From the NCBI RefSeq assembly GCF_022605725.1, contig NC_065557.1:27655256-27719255 (forward strand): a stretch of DNA of 64,000 bases, read 5' to 3'. Positions 11,510 through 23,475 of the stretch are shown here, in pieces. The notes beneath the pieces were generated by a model. That model searched no databases and had not been told where the DNA came from. It worked only from the letters and a program-made list of their open reading frames with translations. Each line of letters begins with the position of its first letter. Position 1 is the stretch's first letter. A program made the position numbers and the translations under genes. The DNA comes from Anthonomus grandis grandis (lineage: Eukaryota; Arthropoda; Insecta; Coleoptera; Curculionidae).

Positions 11510-13651
11510 TTAGGTTACTATAATTTGCCTGTTTAAGAGATATTTTTTTAAGTTTATAATAAATTTTTTAGGCGAACATTCCTTTATATAAATAGGTAGT
11601 TCATTCCACATCCGAATGCCCATATATAAAAAAGATTTTTTAAAGGTTGCTGTTCTATGTAAAGGAATTCTAAGCAAATGGGGATTTCTTGTATTATAAG
11701 GAATATCTTGATTAAAAAATAAAGTTCTTAAATTTGCAGGCTGTCCGGTTTTCATTATTTTATAAATTAAATTAAACATATGTACTTTCCTTCTATTGCT
11801 CATATTCAGAATTAAATTAGAATTTAAATATGGAGTTATGCGGTTTCTAGAGACAATATTAAATGAATATCTCATGCAACTATTCTGAAGTTTTTGTATT
11901 TTGTTCGATAAGTATTTAGTTAAAGAATCGCCGTATACAATATCCCCATAGTCAAGTAATGAAAGAACTAGTGTATCACACAACCAATATTTTATTTTTG
12001 AAGGCAACATTTTCTTATACTGATAAAGGCCCTTTAACCTGATGTAGGCGGCTTGAAGTTTGACTTTAATATGGGAACTAAAGTTAAGATTTGAATCAAT
12101 AACTACACCTAAATTACGTTTTTCAGTTACAACTGGAACAGACTTGCCATTAACAATTACTTTAAATCTGTTTGAAACCTCTTGCAGCTGACTCTTGTTA
12201 TGTGTTACAAACATTACACACGATTTTGATGCGTTAAGTTTTAAGTTATGATTCTCAGTAAACACGGCCAAGCTCTGTAGATCAGTATTTATTTTATTTT
12301 GCGCCTCATGCAGACCTGGAGTATCAAAAGCAATATATACCTGGGAATCGTCAGCATACTGCTGGAGTTTCGAATTTTGAAGACACTTTTCCATATCAGC
12401 CACATAGAGAGAAAACAGCAACGGTCCTAATATGGATCCTTGTGGAACACCCATGGTAAGAGGCGAAGTTGGAGAACTCATAGTTTGACTTTTTGATTAC
12501 CCGAACGCAGTGAGACCGACCCTCAAGATAAGATTGGAAAAATATAATGGCATTTGTTGACAACCCAAAATAGTGTAATTTAGCTAATAGTAATTTATGA
12601 TCAATGGTGTCGGATGCTTTACTAAAATCAAGTAGGGTTAAGCAAGTAATCTGTTTTTTGTCGTCTTTAATTCTAATATCATTAATAAGGCTTATGAGAC
12701 TTGTTGTAGTACTAAAAGATTTTCGAAATCTCGACTGACAATCAGGAATTATTTTAAAATTATATAAATATTTAGAGAGTTCATTATAAATGTGACGTTC
12801 TAATATTTTTGATATAACTGGTAAAATGCTTATTGGTCTTATGTCTTTAAATTCTTCAGGGGAAGAAATTTTGGGTAAAGGAATAAGAATAGCTTGTTTC
12901 CATTCACTAGGATACATTTTCTGCAAAATACAACTATTAATAATATTAACTAAAGCCTCTAAACAATAAGGAAGACATATATTTAAATCTTTAATACAAA
13001 TTTCATCAACTCCCATTGCATTACTTCCAATATTTTTTATAATATTCGCAGTTTTTTCCTCATCAATTAAATTGATATAAAACTCTTCCTGATTAACATT
13101 TAGTTTATTATTTTTGTAGAAGTCAATTTTTTCATTTGAGGTTGATTTTGTAAAAGCCACGTTGAGTTAGAAAAAAATGAGTTTAGGTCTACTGCATTAT
13201 TTAGTGTTTCTGGTAAAGGATTGTTTTTAGTTTTTGTAAAATTAAGTTTTTTAGCGGTATTCCAAAAATCTTTACCTTTTTTTAAGGAAAATTGTTTGAA
13301 ATATGCCGCTTTTTCTCTACTTATGGCATGTTTAGTGAAATTTCGAAGCTGTCTCTAGTAATTTAAATTCCCAGGAGTTTTCTGTTTTAAATATTTGTGA
13401 CGTGCCTTATCTCTAAGTTTCATTAAAAATTTTATATTGCTCGTGATCCAGGGAGTAAAAGGTTTCTCTTGTAATATTGTAGTTTTAAAAGGTGCATATT
13501 TATTAATTAAATAAGTAATATTATTTTTTAGTATTGCAATTTTTTCACTAATATTGTAAGTATAATATATATCATGCCACGGGAGTTGTTCTGCCTCATT
13601 TTTAAAAGCTATGGTATTAGTTTTTGCATGGTCACGATATTTTATAACTTT
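11510..13651 (-). pseudogene. LINE ORF2, reverse transcriptase part
   Basis: From 13651 downward the frame continues from the endonuclease after a TAA (13652-13654), with another stop near 13355 (PGNLNY-RQLRNF). The RT then reads MGVDEICIKDLN, IRPISILPVISKILER, SRFRKSFSTTTS, LLDFSKASDTIDH and, after a frameshift near 12490, GVPQGSILGPLLFSLY and the active-site YADDSQVYIAF. It ends with KIQKLQNSCMRY and a typical LINE C-terminus at 11510. The RT core motifs are present, but the gene has at least two stops and one frameshift. Confidence 0.85.
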
Positions 13652-14419
13652 TTAATATGCTTGATATTTAGGAATATTTAGTTCTACATATGTTAGGTTA
13701 TGATCAGTTACACTCTCTGGCATGTATACAGATTTGGCATTCATGTATTCAAGATTATCACTAATTATTATTAGATTCAAAAGGGTAGATGTATTTGAGA
13801 AAATATTTATTCTAGTTGGATCCATTATTTTCTGACAAAGATTAAATATTTCTAAAGTATTTTTAAATTTTTGAGTAATTGTAGTTTGTTTTAATAAGTC
13901 TATATTAAAGTCACCAAAAAGAATTACACTATTATAATATGGTACAGAGACACTTAACATGTCCTCAAAAAAATCAAGAAACCTAGATGTATTCGTAGAA
14001 GGAGGCTTGTATAAGTTTGTAACGAGTATATTTTTTTTATTTAACGTAAATTTAAAACTGAGATACTCAAAGTCATCTGTGGCATCTTCAAATGTGACTA
14101 ACGGAAATTTTATATGTTTTTTTACGTAAATGCCCAAACCTCCTCCACGAGAACCCCGATCTTTTCTTAAAAAATTGTATCCTGGAATATTAAAATATAA
14201 AGTGTCATCATTAGGAGTAAGCCATGTTTCTGAAATCCCCAATATATCAAAATTAAAGTCAGAGGCATAATTTACAAATTCATCAAAGCCTGTTTTTATA
14301 GAACGTATGTTTACGTGACTAACACTGAACACAGTGTGCACCTGCTGATCTTGCATGGTACTATCATTCGCCATCACAGAATAAATACCCCAAACCACCC
14401 CACCGACCGCGCTCGCCAA
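13652..14419 (-). pseudogene. LINE ORF2, AP-like endonuclease part
   Basis: The minus-strand frame of 255 codons has VSHVNIRSIKTGFDEF, LGISETWLTP, GGGLGIYVKKHIKF, LVTNLYKPPSTN, LFGDFNIDLL and TDHNLTYVEL. These are the ordered motifs of the AP-type endonuclease, with catalytic Glu (SETW), Asp/Asn (GDFN) and Asp-His (TDHN) visible. The start used is the first usable one in the open frame; the true start could be the inner MANDSTMQD, since the residues before it are unlike the family. Confidence 0.83.
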
Positions 14420-14764
14420 AGTTTCCGCCCATTAAAAACCATATAGAAAGCCCACCACTCCCCAAATGTAATACAAATAAAAAATATATATCAAGCACAT
14501 ACCTATTCCTAATAAATCCCGATAATAGACCTAAAGAACTTAAGTAAAAACAGAATAGCTCTACCATAATGATAAGAGAGCACTTTGGTCCCGCAAGCAT
14601 AAATTACAATTAAACCGATCAAGTGATTAGAAATAAAAAATATCACTGCAAAGCAATGCTTTTTATGACCACCAAAGCCAATAAAAATAATCACCTTTGA
14701 AATTAAAGTACCTATCATATTGAAAGTGCACATAATCATTAAAAACGTACCTTTATTTTTAGTT

Positions 14765-15490
14765 TTAATCGGCAATCACACACTCATTAACGCGGTCTTG
14801 TAACTTTTTTTCGGAGTCGACACAAAACTTTTGGTTTTCTACCATCACAAACACTCTACCCCTAGAAGTCCAGCACAAGTTTTTATATTTATTTCTCGCG
14901 ATTTTAAAAATTTTACCCATCTCAGGAGTTAGAACTTCGGTTATTAGAATAGGTTGACCTTTTAGCCTTTTTTTATTAAAAAACACGTCGTCCCGGAGCC
15001 ACCTATGGCAAAACGATACTAACACCGGCCTGGGCTTCTCGGAATTTGCTTTTTTCTGTCCAATGCGATGAGCAAAATTTATTTCGGCCTTTGCAATTTT
15101 AACACCAATCTTGGTTGAAATTGTTTTAATAACAAAGGCATATAGGTCGTCTTGTAGTTCATTTATACCGTGCAGTAAAATACTGTTCTGGTTTGTTGAC
15201 ATGCACAGCGTATTGGTTTGCTTTAGCGACGCAATATCCGACTTAAGGTTTTCAACGCTATCCAAAACTGATTTTTCAAAGTCTTGAAACCTTTTGTTTA
15301 AAGAGACAACTGCCTCTATGTCTTCGGAAAAATCGGTGGATGTTGATTATCCTCTGGTCCTAGCCCCAAGATCTTTTTTAAAACCTTTCAGTTGCGTGTC
15401 AAATTTTAGCGCCATTTCTTGTAACCTCGTAAGTTTTTGTATTTCCGCTGCTTGTTTGCTGCTTAAATCTTCAGATTTTTGCTTAACCAT
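14765..15490 (-). pseudogene. LINE ORF1 protein, one nonsense codon
   Basis: From ATG at 15490-15488 the minus strand encodes MVKQKSEDLSSKQAAEIQKL with a heptad-like N-terminal coiled coil, an in-frame TAA at 15349-15347, and then a continuous frame to 14765. The C-terminal part has NSILLHGINEL, NFAHRIGQKK, RPVLVSFCHRWLRDDVF and FNKKRLKGQPILITEVLT. This is the coiled-coil plus RRM-like layout of ORF1 RNA-binding chaperones in CR1/L2-like LINEs. One nonsense codon in 242 codons is the only visible lesion. Confidence 0.8.
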
Positions 15491-15669
15491 GATTACAGGT
15501 TCTTGCACAATGTATTACACAACACTCCAAATATTTTTTCGCACTTGATTCACAATTAATTAAAAAAAATTAGGAGACCAAACTTCAATCGTGCTAGTCA
15601 CTTCGCAGCGCCATCTAGATCTTAAGATAAGCCTACAAATAAAAGTAATTTGGTGACAAGTTTGTTGAA

Positions 15670-16369
15670 AATAGACTCCCAGGTATATATCAGGGAAGAG
15701 TTAAACGGCAGGAAGAATTTGGTTTTATAGCAAGTCAAGGTATTTTTCGACGTTCAAAGTACCATTAATGAAAAAATTGCCCAATAATATGGTCGTGCAA
15801 AATACCAGCCCAGCCCAAACATTCAACTTTTGACGGAACTGAAAACTTCTGTGCTCGTTGTCCTGAGACCAGTAGTGAACAATGAACAAGGATTGTATTT
15901 ACGATGCAATGGAAAAAAGGACTTATCTGAAAACAAAGAATTTTTCAAGAAATTTTTATTCATTGGTCTTCAGAAAACACCTCCTGAGTTTTGGAATGTT
16001 TAAAACATTTATATCCATGTTTTTTCCATATACTCGTCAGTTTTATGGTGCATACCCAATTCCTGTCGAACACTTCTGCTCGATCGTATTGAATTCAAAA
16101 CTAAAGCACTACGAACCATTTTTTCCTGCCGGTTCATTTCCCCGATCCTTTCAATAGGTGGTTCTTGAGCTTTGATGTGAAAATTTCTACATCCTTGGGA
16201 GGTATAAAGAAGTCTCAAAATTTAACAAGACATTTAAAATAAGCTTAGCAAAAGGAATCGGTCTATTTTCAAATTTTACTGAGAATAAATCCCTGGATTG
16301 TACTGCCGAACTGCCTCCATCAAACCATTTAATCAATTCAACTTTTTCGGAAGGGGTATAAATCGCCAC
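15670..16369 (-). pseudogene. Mariner-like transposase with HTH, heavily broken
   Basis: The minus strand starts with AIYTPSEKVELIKWFDGGSS, the typical N-terminal HTH of the DUF4817-type transposases, then continues in another frame with EMNRQEKMVRSALVLNSIRS and SVRQELGMHH (linker and second HTH). Farther on, around 15850-15720, pieces read RQKLNVWAG, then GILHDHIIGQFFINGTLN and VEKYLDLL, the region after the first catalytic Asp. The catalytic blocks themselves are missing or unrecognisable. The sequence above it to about 16580 (minus-strand start CGGGTTGCCGAATAG) may be the element's 5' terminal region. Confidence 0.7.
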
Positions 16370-16794
16370 AGTGATAAATATTAAAAAAAATTAAAGGCCG
16401 CTTTAAGAATCAACACCGCAGTATGCAATCTCACATAGCAAAATTAGGTCTGCTGATTGTGTCGTATCGAAGATAGCAAATCAGACGATCGGAATCTGCC
16501 GCGTTGCCAACCAGAAAATAAGCGAGAAGCGATGTTGCCATTTATAATGCCTATGTGTCGTCTTCTATTCGGCAACCCGTATATTAAAAAATATTATAAT
16601 GTAAAGTTGAGAGAAAAATTATAATTACATATAAAGAAAAGGGGTGTAGATTAAATTTTTTTGCAGCATAAAAGATAAATGTTTGTAAAATAAATATTCA
16701 AAAAAATCACAGTGATTGTTAAAAATTTTGTCACGCCTTTAAACTTGGTGTAAAAATAAAAGATAATAAAATACACAATATATCTTAGAGACAC

Positions 16795-16826
16795 ACGTTT
16801 TTTCAGGGCATCTCCTGAAAAAACGT
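16795..16826. repeat. 13-bp perfect inverted repeat, 6-nt loop
   Basis: ACGTTTTTTCAGG (16795-16807) and its reverse complement (16814-16826) flank GCATCT. It is short and its function is unknown. Confidence 0.7.
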
Positions 16827-16879
16827 TTGGGGTGTAAGCCATCCAAATAACTTAAAAAATCTTAGTAATTACTAATTAT

Positions 16880-17215
16880 TAAATTTAATAATAAGTAATA
16901 ATTTATGGAATATGCGTCCACCAAAATGTAAAGATGTCGATTTAAAACTGGACTCATAAAATCAATATTCAGACGATCCCAAATTTGATCTGGAAATCTC
17001 CATGGTGTCAAATCTGCCTTCGGTGGTTTACTATATAAGTATTAAGTAATATTTCAATGTCCTGGCCACCAAAAATAAGAACTTGCAAGGCTTTTCATAA
17101 TTGGAATTAAATATTTTTTTGCATCCTTAATGGAATTATTAGCTTATTATTCTGCATTAAGGATTCCGATTCTATAGTCGTTTCATTTCTTAGGCGATAA
17201 GATGGTTGCAAGTTT
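16880..17215 (-). pseudogene. Gypsy-type integrase scrap
   Basis: Shifting minus-strand frames read NNKLIIPLRMQKN, ALQVLIFGGQD (SSYFWWPG in the adjacent frame), then NPPKADLTPWRFPDQIWDRL-like residues and NIDFMSPVLNRHLYILVDAY-like residues. This is the integrase zinc-binding region followed by the first catalytic Asp block of a Gypsy element. It is recognisable only when frames are mixed. It is a different lineage from the elements at 1-1570 and 19176-23475. Confidence 0.6.
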
Positions 17216-19175
17216 ACTGGTTTTATAACCGGCCATCGCCCATAAAAGACTTATTATTTTATGTCAGAAAAAGAATAATCCTTAGGAGTGGCTTTTCTAA
17301 TGGGTTTCAAATTTATTCGCAAATCGTTAAAAAACTATTATATACATCAAACTATATCTCTTCATTTACAATATATAGCGATATATAACTATCAGCACAG
17401 TGTTCTTTCCACTTCACAAAATGAATTCCGTAATTATAATTAGATGAATTACTACCCATCTGCGTAATCTGATTGCCGAGTGTTTTTAAAAAGTGTTTTT
17501 GTTTAGATTGAAAATCGTAGTAAGTGCTTTTGAATTTGTAAAAATAATGAATTTTCTTTCAAATAAATATTTTCGAAATTTTAATTATTATCGAAGATCT
17601 TTTAATGCGGTTCTCTTAATAAAATTAACGGATATTGAAAATCAAAGTACCTAGAAATTTTCGACACAGAAGAATTTTATCAAGTATGCAAAAAATATCC
17701 GCTTTGACCAAACACAAGTCAAACACTCTTTTTTTGTGGGAATGACAAATGTATAAAGCACAATTTGGCACCAGGAAATTCTGGCAATTTACGAATCCAT
17801 AATTTTATACCGCCGCTATTTCCGAAGGCCATCTGCGGCTATTTCAGTTAATGCAGCGGCAGATCTTTTAATCCTAAAACGCCATGAGCCAGAAAGTGGG
17901 TTTAAAATTAAGCAATGTTGCTGAATCTTGTATCGACAACTCCATGTCTAGCACAATTAAAACATAAACAACTATTGTAGATTGAATTCAGCCTTCGGTG
18001 TCATTATTCAGGTTATGTTGAAAAGTATAAAATTCATTGCATTTAGAACATAATTTTCTATTGAACTTTATAAAAATGTACCGGGTTTTTCGCTTACGTC
18101 AAAAAATGAACATCTAGGTCATACTACGCTTTACTGAAAACAATAAGGTATTCTCTTTTAAATTGTTATTACTTTGGGAGCTTTAAATAGTTTTTTTCTA
18201 AAATCAGAACTCATTTATTGAATGAGTTTCTTAATGATAAGGTAGCAGCTTTTAACTTGCTTATTTTTTACTCGCATATACTGTGTTAATTAAAGTGGAT
18301 TTGGTTTTTCTTTTAGTTTTTAAAAGAACACATAAAAAGTATAAATAAAAAATGCTTTGTTTGCCAATTCTGCCACTTGAACCTCCAAACATTTAAAAAG
18401 ATATACCTTATTTAAAAGATTAGGCACAGAACGATTAGTCCCTAAAATCTATAAACATTGACCAACGGCCGAAATATATTAAGCAGCGCATCGTAAAGCA
18501 CGGCTTATGCCGAAAATACTAAATATAGATACAAAAGCTTCGCGAAACAACTCGGCTGTCCTATGCAAAAATATAGTAATTGCATTTTACAAAAAAATTA
18601 GAAATATAATATATAATATATTAACATATATATAATATATATGTTTTTTTTAGATTAGCAGCTTTACTTTATTTTTAGAAATACGTAAAAAAAAACTGAG
18701 ATTTTTATAAAACACCAGTACCTAGTTTTTCCCTTTAGGGTTAACTTTTTTAGTCAAAACTTTATTTGTTTCAGAGATACCGCAACCTAAAAATGGTTTT
18801 ATATCTGTATTATCATGATGCAATGTTATAAACTCCAATAAAAAATACACTAACTATACAGCTTATTGGGTTTTGTAATCATTTTTTTTTTGAATAAATG
18901 GAAAAGTATTTGTTAGAACCTACTAAAGTGCTTGTGCTACTTTATTTAACATGTCAATATTTTAATTAACATATCAAACTAAAGCATGGAATAAAAATAT
19001 GGGAGAAAAAAAGTATAAAATATTTTTTTGAATATTTCATTTATAGATACTTTTAACAATTACTTTTTTATACATGAGTGATAAAAAAAAATATTTGGAT
19101 TGTGTAAAAATGGTAACTAAAAAATTAGATAAAAATAATAATTAACCCATAGTTTTAAGAAATTATATGTCAAAT
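17216..19175. other. AT-rich region without a supported gene
   Basis: Short open frames only. The stretch 17740-17960 is less AT-rich and could be further Gypsy debris on the minus strand, but I could not confirm a domain. A TATA-rich tract lies at 18605-18645. Confidence 0.45.
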
Positions 19176-19441
19176 GAATTACATTATTTCTTTTGTTTTA
19201 TTATTTTAAGTTATTAACCAAAGGAATGGGCAACGCAATCTTAATTTTTTTTGCGAATATATAAGTTCGGAATTTGACTCGATAAGTGAGGAACTGAAAA
19301 CAAGTTTGAGCAGTTAGAATTTGAATATCGAGGTGGTCGAGGACGGACTTGCAAATTCGTTTTGCTCGTTCGGGGTTGTTAACTTTTGTCATTATATTAT
19401 TAATTGTTCGTTATTAGTTATTTTTATTGTTCTTTGTAACG
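19176..19441 (+). repeat. 5' LTR (3' part)
   Basis: It matches 23212-23475 through blocks such as CAGTTAGAATTTGAATATCG and the end TTCTTTGTAACG. Similarity stops abruptly at the left edge, so the 5' LTR may be truncated. Confidence 0.8.
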
Positions 19442-19727
19442 AGGTGATTTTGGGAGGACAAAATCGTAATCTACTTGCATTAATTAACGCTGTTAAGACA
19501 CCTGCGCAAAGCGGTAAAATGTAACAACTCTTTTCCTCCTTAAATTTAACCCAAAGAACGACACTGATCCCATTTCCTGGTGTTCTACGGTTGAGTTTTG
19601 TTTGCCGGATAATCCATTAGAAGGCAGTGCACTTATAATTGCACTAAGTAAAGCTTTAGAAAGAAGTGCTTTTCAGTGGCTTTCCTAAGTGTGCTTTCCC
19701 GGAATAATATGGAATTAATTTAAAGAC

Positions 19728-20261
19728 TTGCTTATTGAACGTTATTGTGGTGTTGAAACAACAGCAAGGATATTAATTAATGTACAGAATTATTCACCAG
19801 AAGATGGTGAATGTCTTAGTACATATGGCAGTGGGTTAATGACGTCCATAATGTCAAGGTGGAAACAAATAAACATCGAAAAAATTGCGGTTTCAACTGT
19901 CTTATTTACAACTATTTCATTTAGCAAAGTTTGTTAATAGGATACATCATTTATCTTTTGTAACAAAAATCACAAGGGCTGAATTGCAACAAGAGTTAAA
20001 AGCAATATCATATAGTAAACGGAAATCTGAATCTCTTTTGACACAGCAGAGAAAAAAAAAAGTAAAATTCATGCCTAGTATCAAATGCCATTTTTGTGGA
20101 AAATGGGACACAAAGCTGGCACTGATTAACGTTTCAAAAAGGATAAGAAGAAGACAGTTAAAAAAGGAGACCAATCCACGTCGGCGGCGAAAGTACTGCA
20201 GCCAAAACGTTCAGTGACGTGTTTCAAATGTGGGGAAAACGGGCACTTCGCCTCAGTATGT
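19728..20261 (+). pseudogene. Gypsy gag remnant with two zinc knuckles
   Basis: Broken plus-strand frames carry a retroviral-type gag C-terminus. KFMPSIKCHFCGKWDTK holds the start of one CCHC knuckle (its last part is lost), and CFKCGENGHFASVC at 20220-20261 is a complete C-X2-C-X4-H-X4-C knuckle. Upstream pieces (ARILINVQNYSPEDG, TRAELQQELKAIS) are gag-like helical sequence. Gag would bind and package the element's RNA; this copy cannot make it because of stops and at least two frame changes. Confidence 0.75.
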
Positions 20262-20799
20262 TTAAAAAACAATGGCAACACGGCCATAAAAATATTTCCG
20301 AAAGGCATATTGACATGGGTGAGGTTGCGGCTCCATTCAATCGGGTGAGTCATTCATACTTTGTTTCGATTCTTGTGCCGAGTGTTCTTTGATAAAAAAA
20401 ATATCTTCGCAAAATTCTCGGGCAAACGAATAAATACGCTGGTTAGGTATTGGAAACCTTGCAGTCAACTGTACTTTACATATACTAGCTGAAGTTGAAA
20501 TAAATAATTATCCTTTAGAGATTATATTTTATGTAGTTCTGAATGACTATCTAAAGCACGATTGGTCGGGAAATTTTTAATCAGGGTTTTGAAATAATTA
20601 TTATCTTAATAATTTTAGTGTTTTTAAAACCAAGATGATTAATATTTGCCAAAAGACTAATTTGAAAGATTCTTTAAAATTAAATTTTATTAATAGTGTT
20701 GGCAATGATAAAACACGTTTGTTACATATTTTAGAAACATTTTCTGATTCATTTATAAAAGATTTCTTTTAACTAGGGTTACTACTGGCCAATTAGATA

Positions 20800-21370
20800 T
20801 ACGATTAATTGATCCAATAAAACGTTTCAACGATGACCATATGGACTTAGTCCCGATGAAAGACAGATGGTAAGAAATATTAATAATAAATTGCTTAAAT
20901 ATAAAATTATTCGTCCCAGCTGTTCTCTTCACTCCAGTCCAATATTACTTGTAAAAAAAATGGTTGTTCACCGTTTGTGTGTTGACTTTGGAGAGTTAAA
21001 TTCTAATCCGTTTCCGATAAATTCTCCTTGCCATTAATATCCGATCAAATCAATCGACTCAACAATGCCAAATATTTCTCATATTTAAATATGGCTAGCT
21101 GATTTCATCAAATTCCTATACCCTGATTCAATAGAGTACAGCTTTTGTGACTCCCGATGAGCAATATGAGTTTTTGATAATGCCGTTTGGACTTAGTTCC
21201 TATTTTAGACAATTTATTCCCAGGTTGTCGCAAGTTATGAGACTTTTTTATCCGTTAATGTCAGGCAAAGAAGATTTAGACTGGAAACCTAATCATGAAG
21301 AAGTTCGCAAAAAAAATTACCATATGACTGAACCCGTGCAAAACAGGGTTATTGAATATTTTATTAAATA
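20800..21370 (+). pseudogene. Gypsy reverse transcriptase remnant, catalytic core deleted
   Basis: The RT is recognised by SAFVTPDEQYEFLIMPFGLS (near 21136-21195), the block that precedes the active site in Gypsy RTs. Directly after FGLSS it continues as YFRQFIPRLSQVMRLFYPLM and DLDWKPNHEEV, which belong to the connection region beyond the active site. The segment with the catalytic YxDD box is therefore deleted. Upstream sequence (LVPMKDRW and similar) is full of stops. Confidence 0.78.
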
Positions 21371-22740
21371 GAAAATCTCCATGCGAGTCAAAATACATTG
21401 CAACATACAAAATGCATTCTTATGAGTTGAAAACACTGGCGGTTAAAATAGGGACGGAAATTTCTTGTTATTACGGATTGAAATTCTTTGAAAGCTTTAC
21501 AAAAAAGACAATTTCGAGAAAAGTTCGAAATTTCCACTAATTGGCTTTTTGCTAAGCAGCAACGTGATAAGATATTTATTATCATGAAGAAACTTCTCAA
21601 CAATGAACTCCCAGAGGATATCGCTAAGACATATGAGTCAAGAGCAGGTACCTTGTACCGAAAAATCCAAAGGAATGGTAGGACTCTGTTTCCTCTTTTT
21701 CCTCTAGTCCTCTATTAAAGGACTAGTTCCCCGCACCTTTAGGTGGTCCACAAAAAAATAAATTTATGAATCTGTTATGCATTTGGACTATGACAAAACG
21801 CTAGATAAACTTTATGATTATTACTGTTCTGAAGGAATGTCAAAGTATGTTTGTAAGTTTGTTAATAATTGTATCACTTGTAAATTATCCAAATCTCAAT
21901 CAGTTAAAGTTCAAGCCGAACTCCACCCTAACCGGAAAACCAACATACCCTGGCATAGCATCCATGTTGATATAACAGGCAAATTAAGTGGAAAAGTGAC
22001 CTTAAGGAATATATCATCGTTATGATCGATGCATTTTTAAAGTTCGTTCTCTTGTATCACACTCTTAATATTGACACCAACAGTTGCATTAAATCATTAA
22101 AATCAGTTATTTCGTTTTTTAGTATTCCAGTACGTTTAATTTGCGACGAAGGAAGGTCTTTGCAAGTAAAGATTTTCGTGAATTCTGTATATCATAAATT
22201 ATAAATTTACACTTAATAGCTACAGGGTCATGTCGAGCTAATGGTCAAGTTGAGCGCGTCATGGGTAGTCTAAAAAATATGGTAACCTCTGTCAAAACTA
22301 GTCAAAGATCTTGGCAACATGCTATTGGTGAGATCCAGCTAGCACTGAATTGTACGATCAATCACGTTACTAAGGCTAGTCTATTAGAATTGTTAGTTGA
22401 TAAGGTAGCACGACCACTAGCATTAATATGTTTTGATAACGATGATAAAGGTGAAATAGATCTTTAGGGCACTCGAGACTATGCCTAAGAAAATGTGGAT
22501 AAAGTAGCAGCTTATGATAAGATTAGATTTAATAGTAGAAAGGCTAATGTAGTTCGTTATAAAATGGGAGATTACGTGCTACTTAAAAATGAAGAAAGTC
22601 GTCAAACAAAACTTGATCCTAAATTTAGAGGTTCATTCGAAATAACAGAAGTTCTTGAGGGTGATCGGTACACTTTAAAATTAACTAATAAAAGGTCTCA
22701 TAAAAAATGACATGATAATTTAAGAAGTATACTAGAAAGT
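21371..22740 (+). pseudogene. Gypsy RNase H tail and integrase remnant
   Basis: CESKYIATYKMHSYELKTLA is RNase H. Integrase follows: the HHCC zinc region (HLDYDKTLDKLYDYY, CITCKLSK at 21777-21900), the first catalytic block IPWHSIHVDITGKLSGK, the second around RLICDEGRS and the third in ANGQVERVMG (about 22238-22270, another frame). After it come SQRSWQHAIGEIQLALNC and a C-terminal domain, MGDYVLLKNEES with FRGSFEITEVLEGDRY. All three acidic residues can be seen, but they are spread over several frames with multiple stops. Confidence 0.85.
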
Positions 22741-23211
22741 CAATTTTCTGCGGAATTAAATAATCCTGATGATATTGAGAATGAGAATAGTGAGTTGAAG
22801 GATTCTTTGACGGTAGTCGAAATAAGTGGTGGCAAGTAAATTGGTGGTAGAAGTAAATGATGGCTAGGGGTGGCACCACATACGTTCATGGTGCGATGTG
22901 CAGTATGATTTGTGGCGGGGACCTGATCACCTGAGGGTGTGTTGCTCCGATAATGAATTAAATAATAATCACGATATCGCTGTGGTATTCGGCAAGGGCC
23001 ATGTGTGTTGCTATAATTTTAATCTGTCTACTTCCTTATATATCTACTATAGTGTTATATTAATGGAATATTAAGCTATCCTTCTCGTCTTCGTTATTCG
23101 AATAAACCTGTTAATCACACTTGCAATTACGCCAATAGTAACATAACGAATCTTTCCCTTTAATCCAGAATCATCCGAGGACGTGTGAAAGTCAGGATAG
23201 CCGTATCGGAA
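22741..23211 (+). other. Gypsy 3' untranslated region, perhaps upstream part of the 3' LTR
   Basis: The integrase C-terminus fades by about 22840. A G-rich stretch at 22858-22920 could include the polypurine tract. If the 3' LTR is longer than the matched part, it may begin here, with the corresponding part missing from the 5' LTR. Confidence 0.4.
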
Positions 23212-23475
23212 GAATTATATTATTTCTTTTGTTTTGTTATTTTAAGTTATCAACCAAAGGAATGGGCACCGCAATCTTCATTTTTTTGCGAGCGTAGTCA
23301 CAAGCTTAGCTTTCGGCTCTATAAGTGAGGAAGTGAAAGACAAGTTTGACCAGTTAGAATTTGAATATCGAGGTAGTCGAGGACGGGCTTGTAATTTTCT
23401 CTTTGCTTGGTCGTGGTTGTTAGCTTTTGTCATTATATTAATAGTTCTTAGTTATTTTTATTCTTCTTTGTAACG
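23212..23475 (+). repeat. 3' LTR (matched part)
   Basis: Direct repeat of 19176-19441. It begins GAATTATATTATTTCTTTTG and ends TTCTTTGTAACG. Confidence 0.8.

Larger units (their letters stand above)
11510..15490 (-). mobile_element. CR1/Jockey-group LINE with ORF1 and ORF2
   Basis: This minus-strand non-LTR element retains both ORFs in order: ORF1 (15490-14765), a spacer of about 345 bases, then ORF2 with endonuclease (14419-13652) and RT (to 11510). Both ORFs have stops or frameshifts. It is a different lineage from the copy at 3869-7172: related motifs, clearly divergent protein sequence. The 5' UTR probably extends above 15490 to about 15600; the 3' end is not sharply defined. Confidence 0.85.
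19176..23475 (+). mobile_element. Decayed Gypsy LTR retrotransposon
   Basis: Two similar direct repeats (19176-19441 and 23212-23475) flank gag with zinc knuckles, RT, RNase H and integrase remnants in the order gag-pro-RT-RH-IN, which defines Gypsy/Ty3. Every coding segment carries several stops and frameshifts, and the RT core is deleted. The repeats have diverged by many substitutions and small indels, so the insertion is old. Confidence 0.88.

Noticed and set aside
14364..14775. Two minus-strand frames between LINE ORF1 and ORF2
   Set aside because: They have no domain, overlap each other and fall in the inter-ORF spacer of the LINE; probably chance frames.
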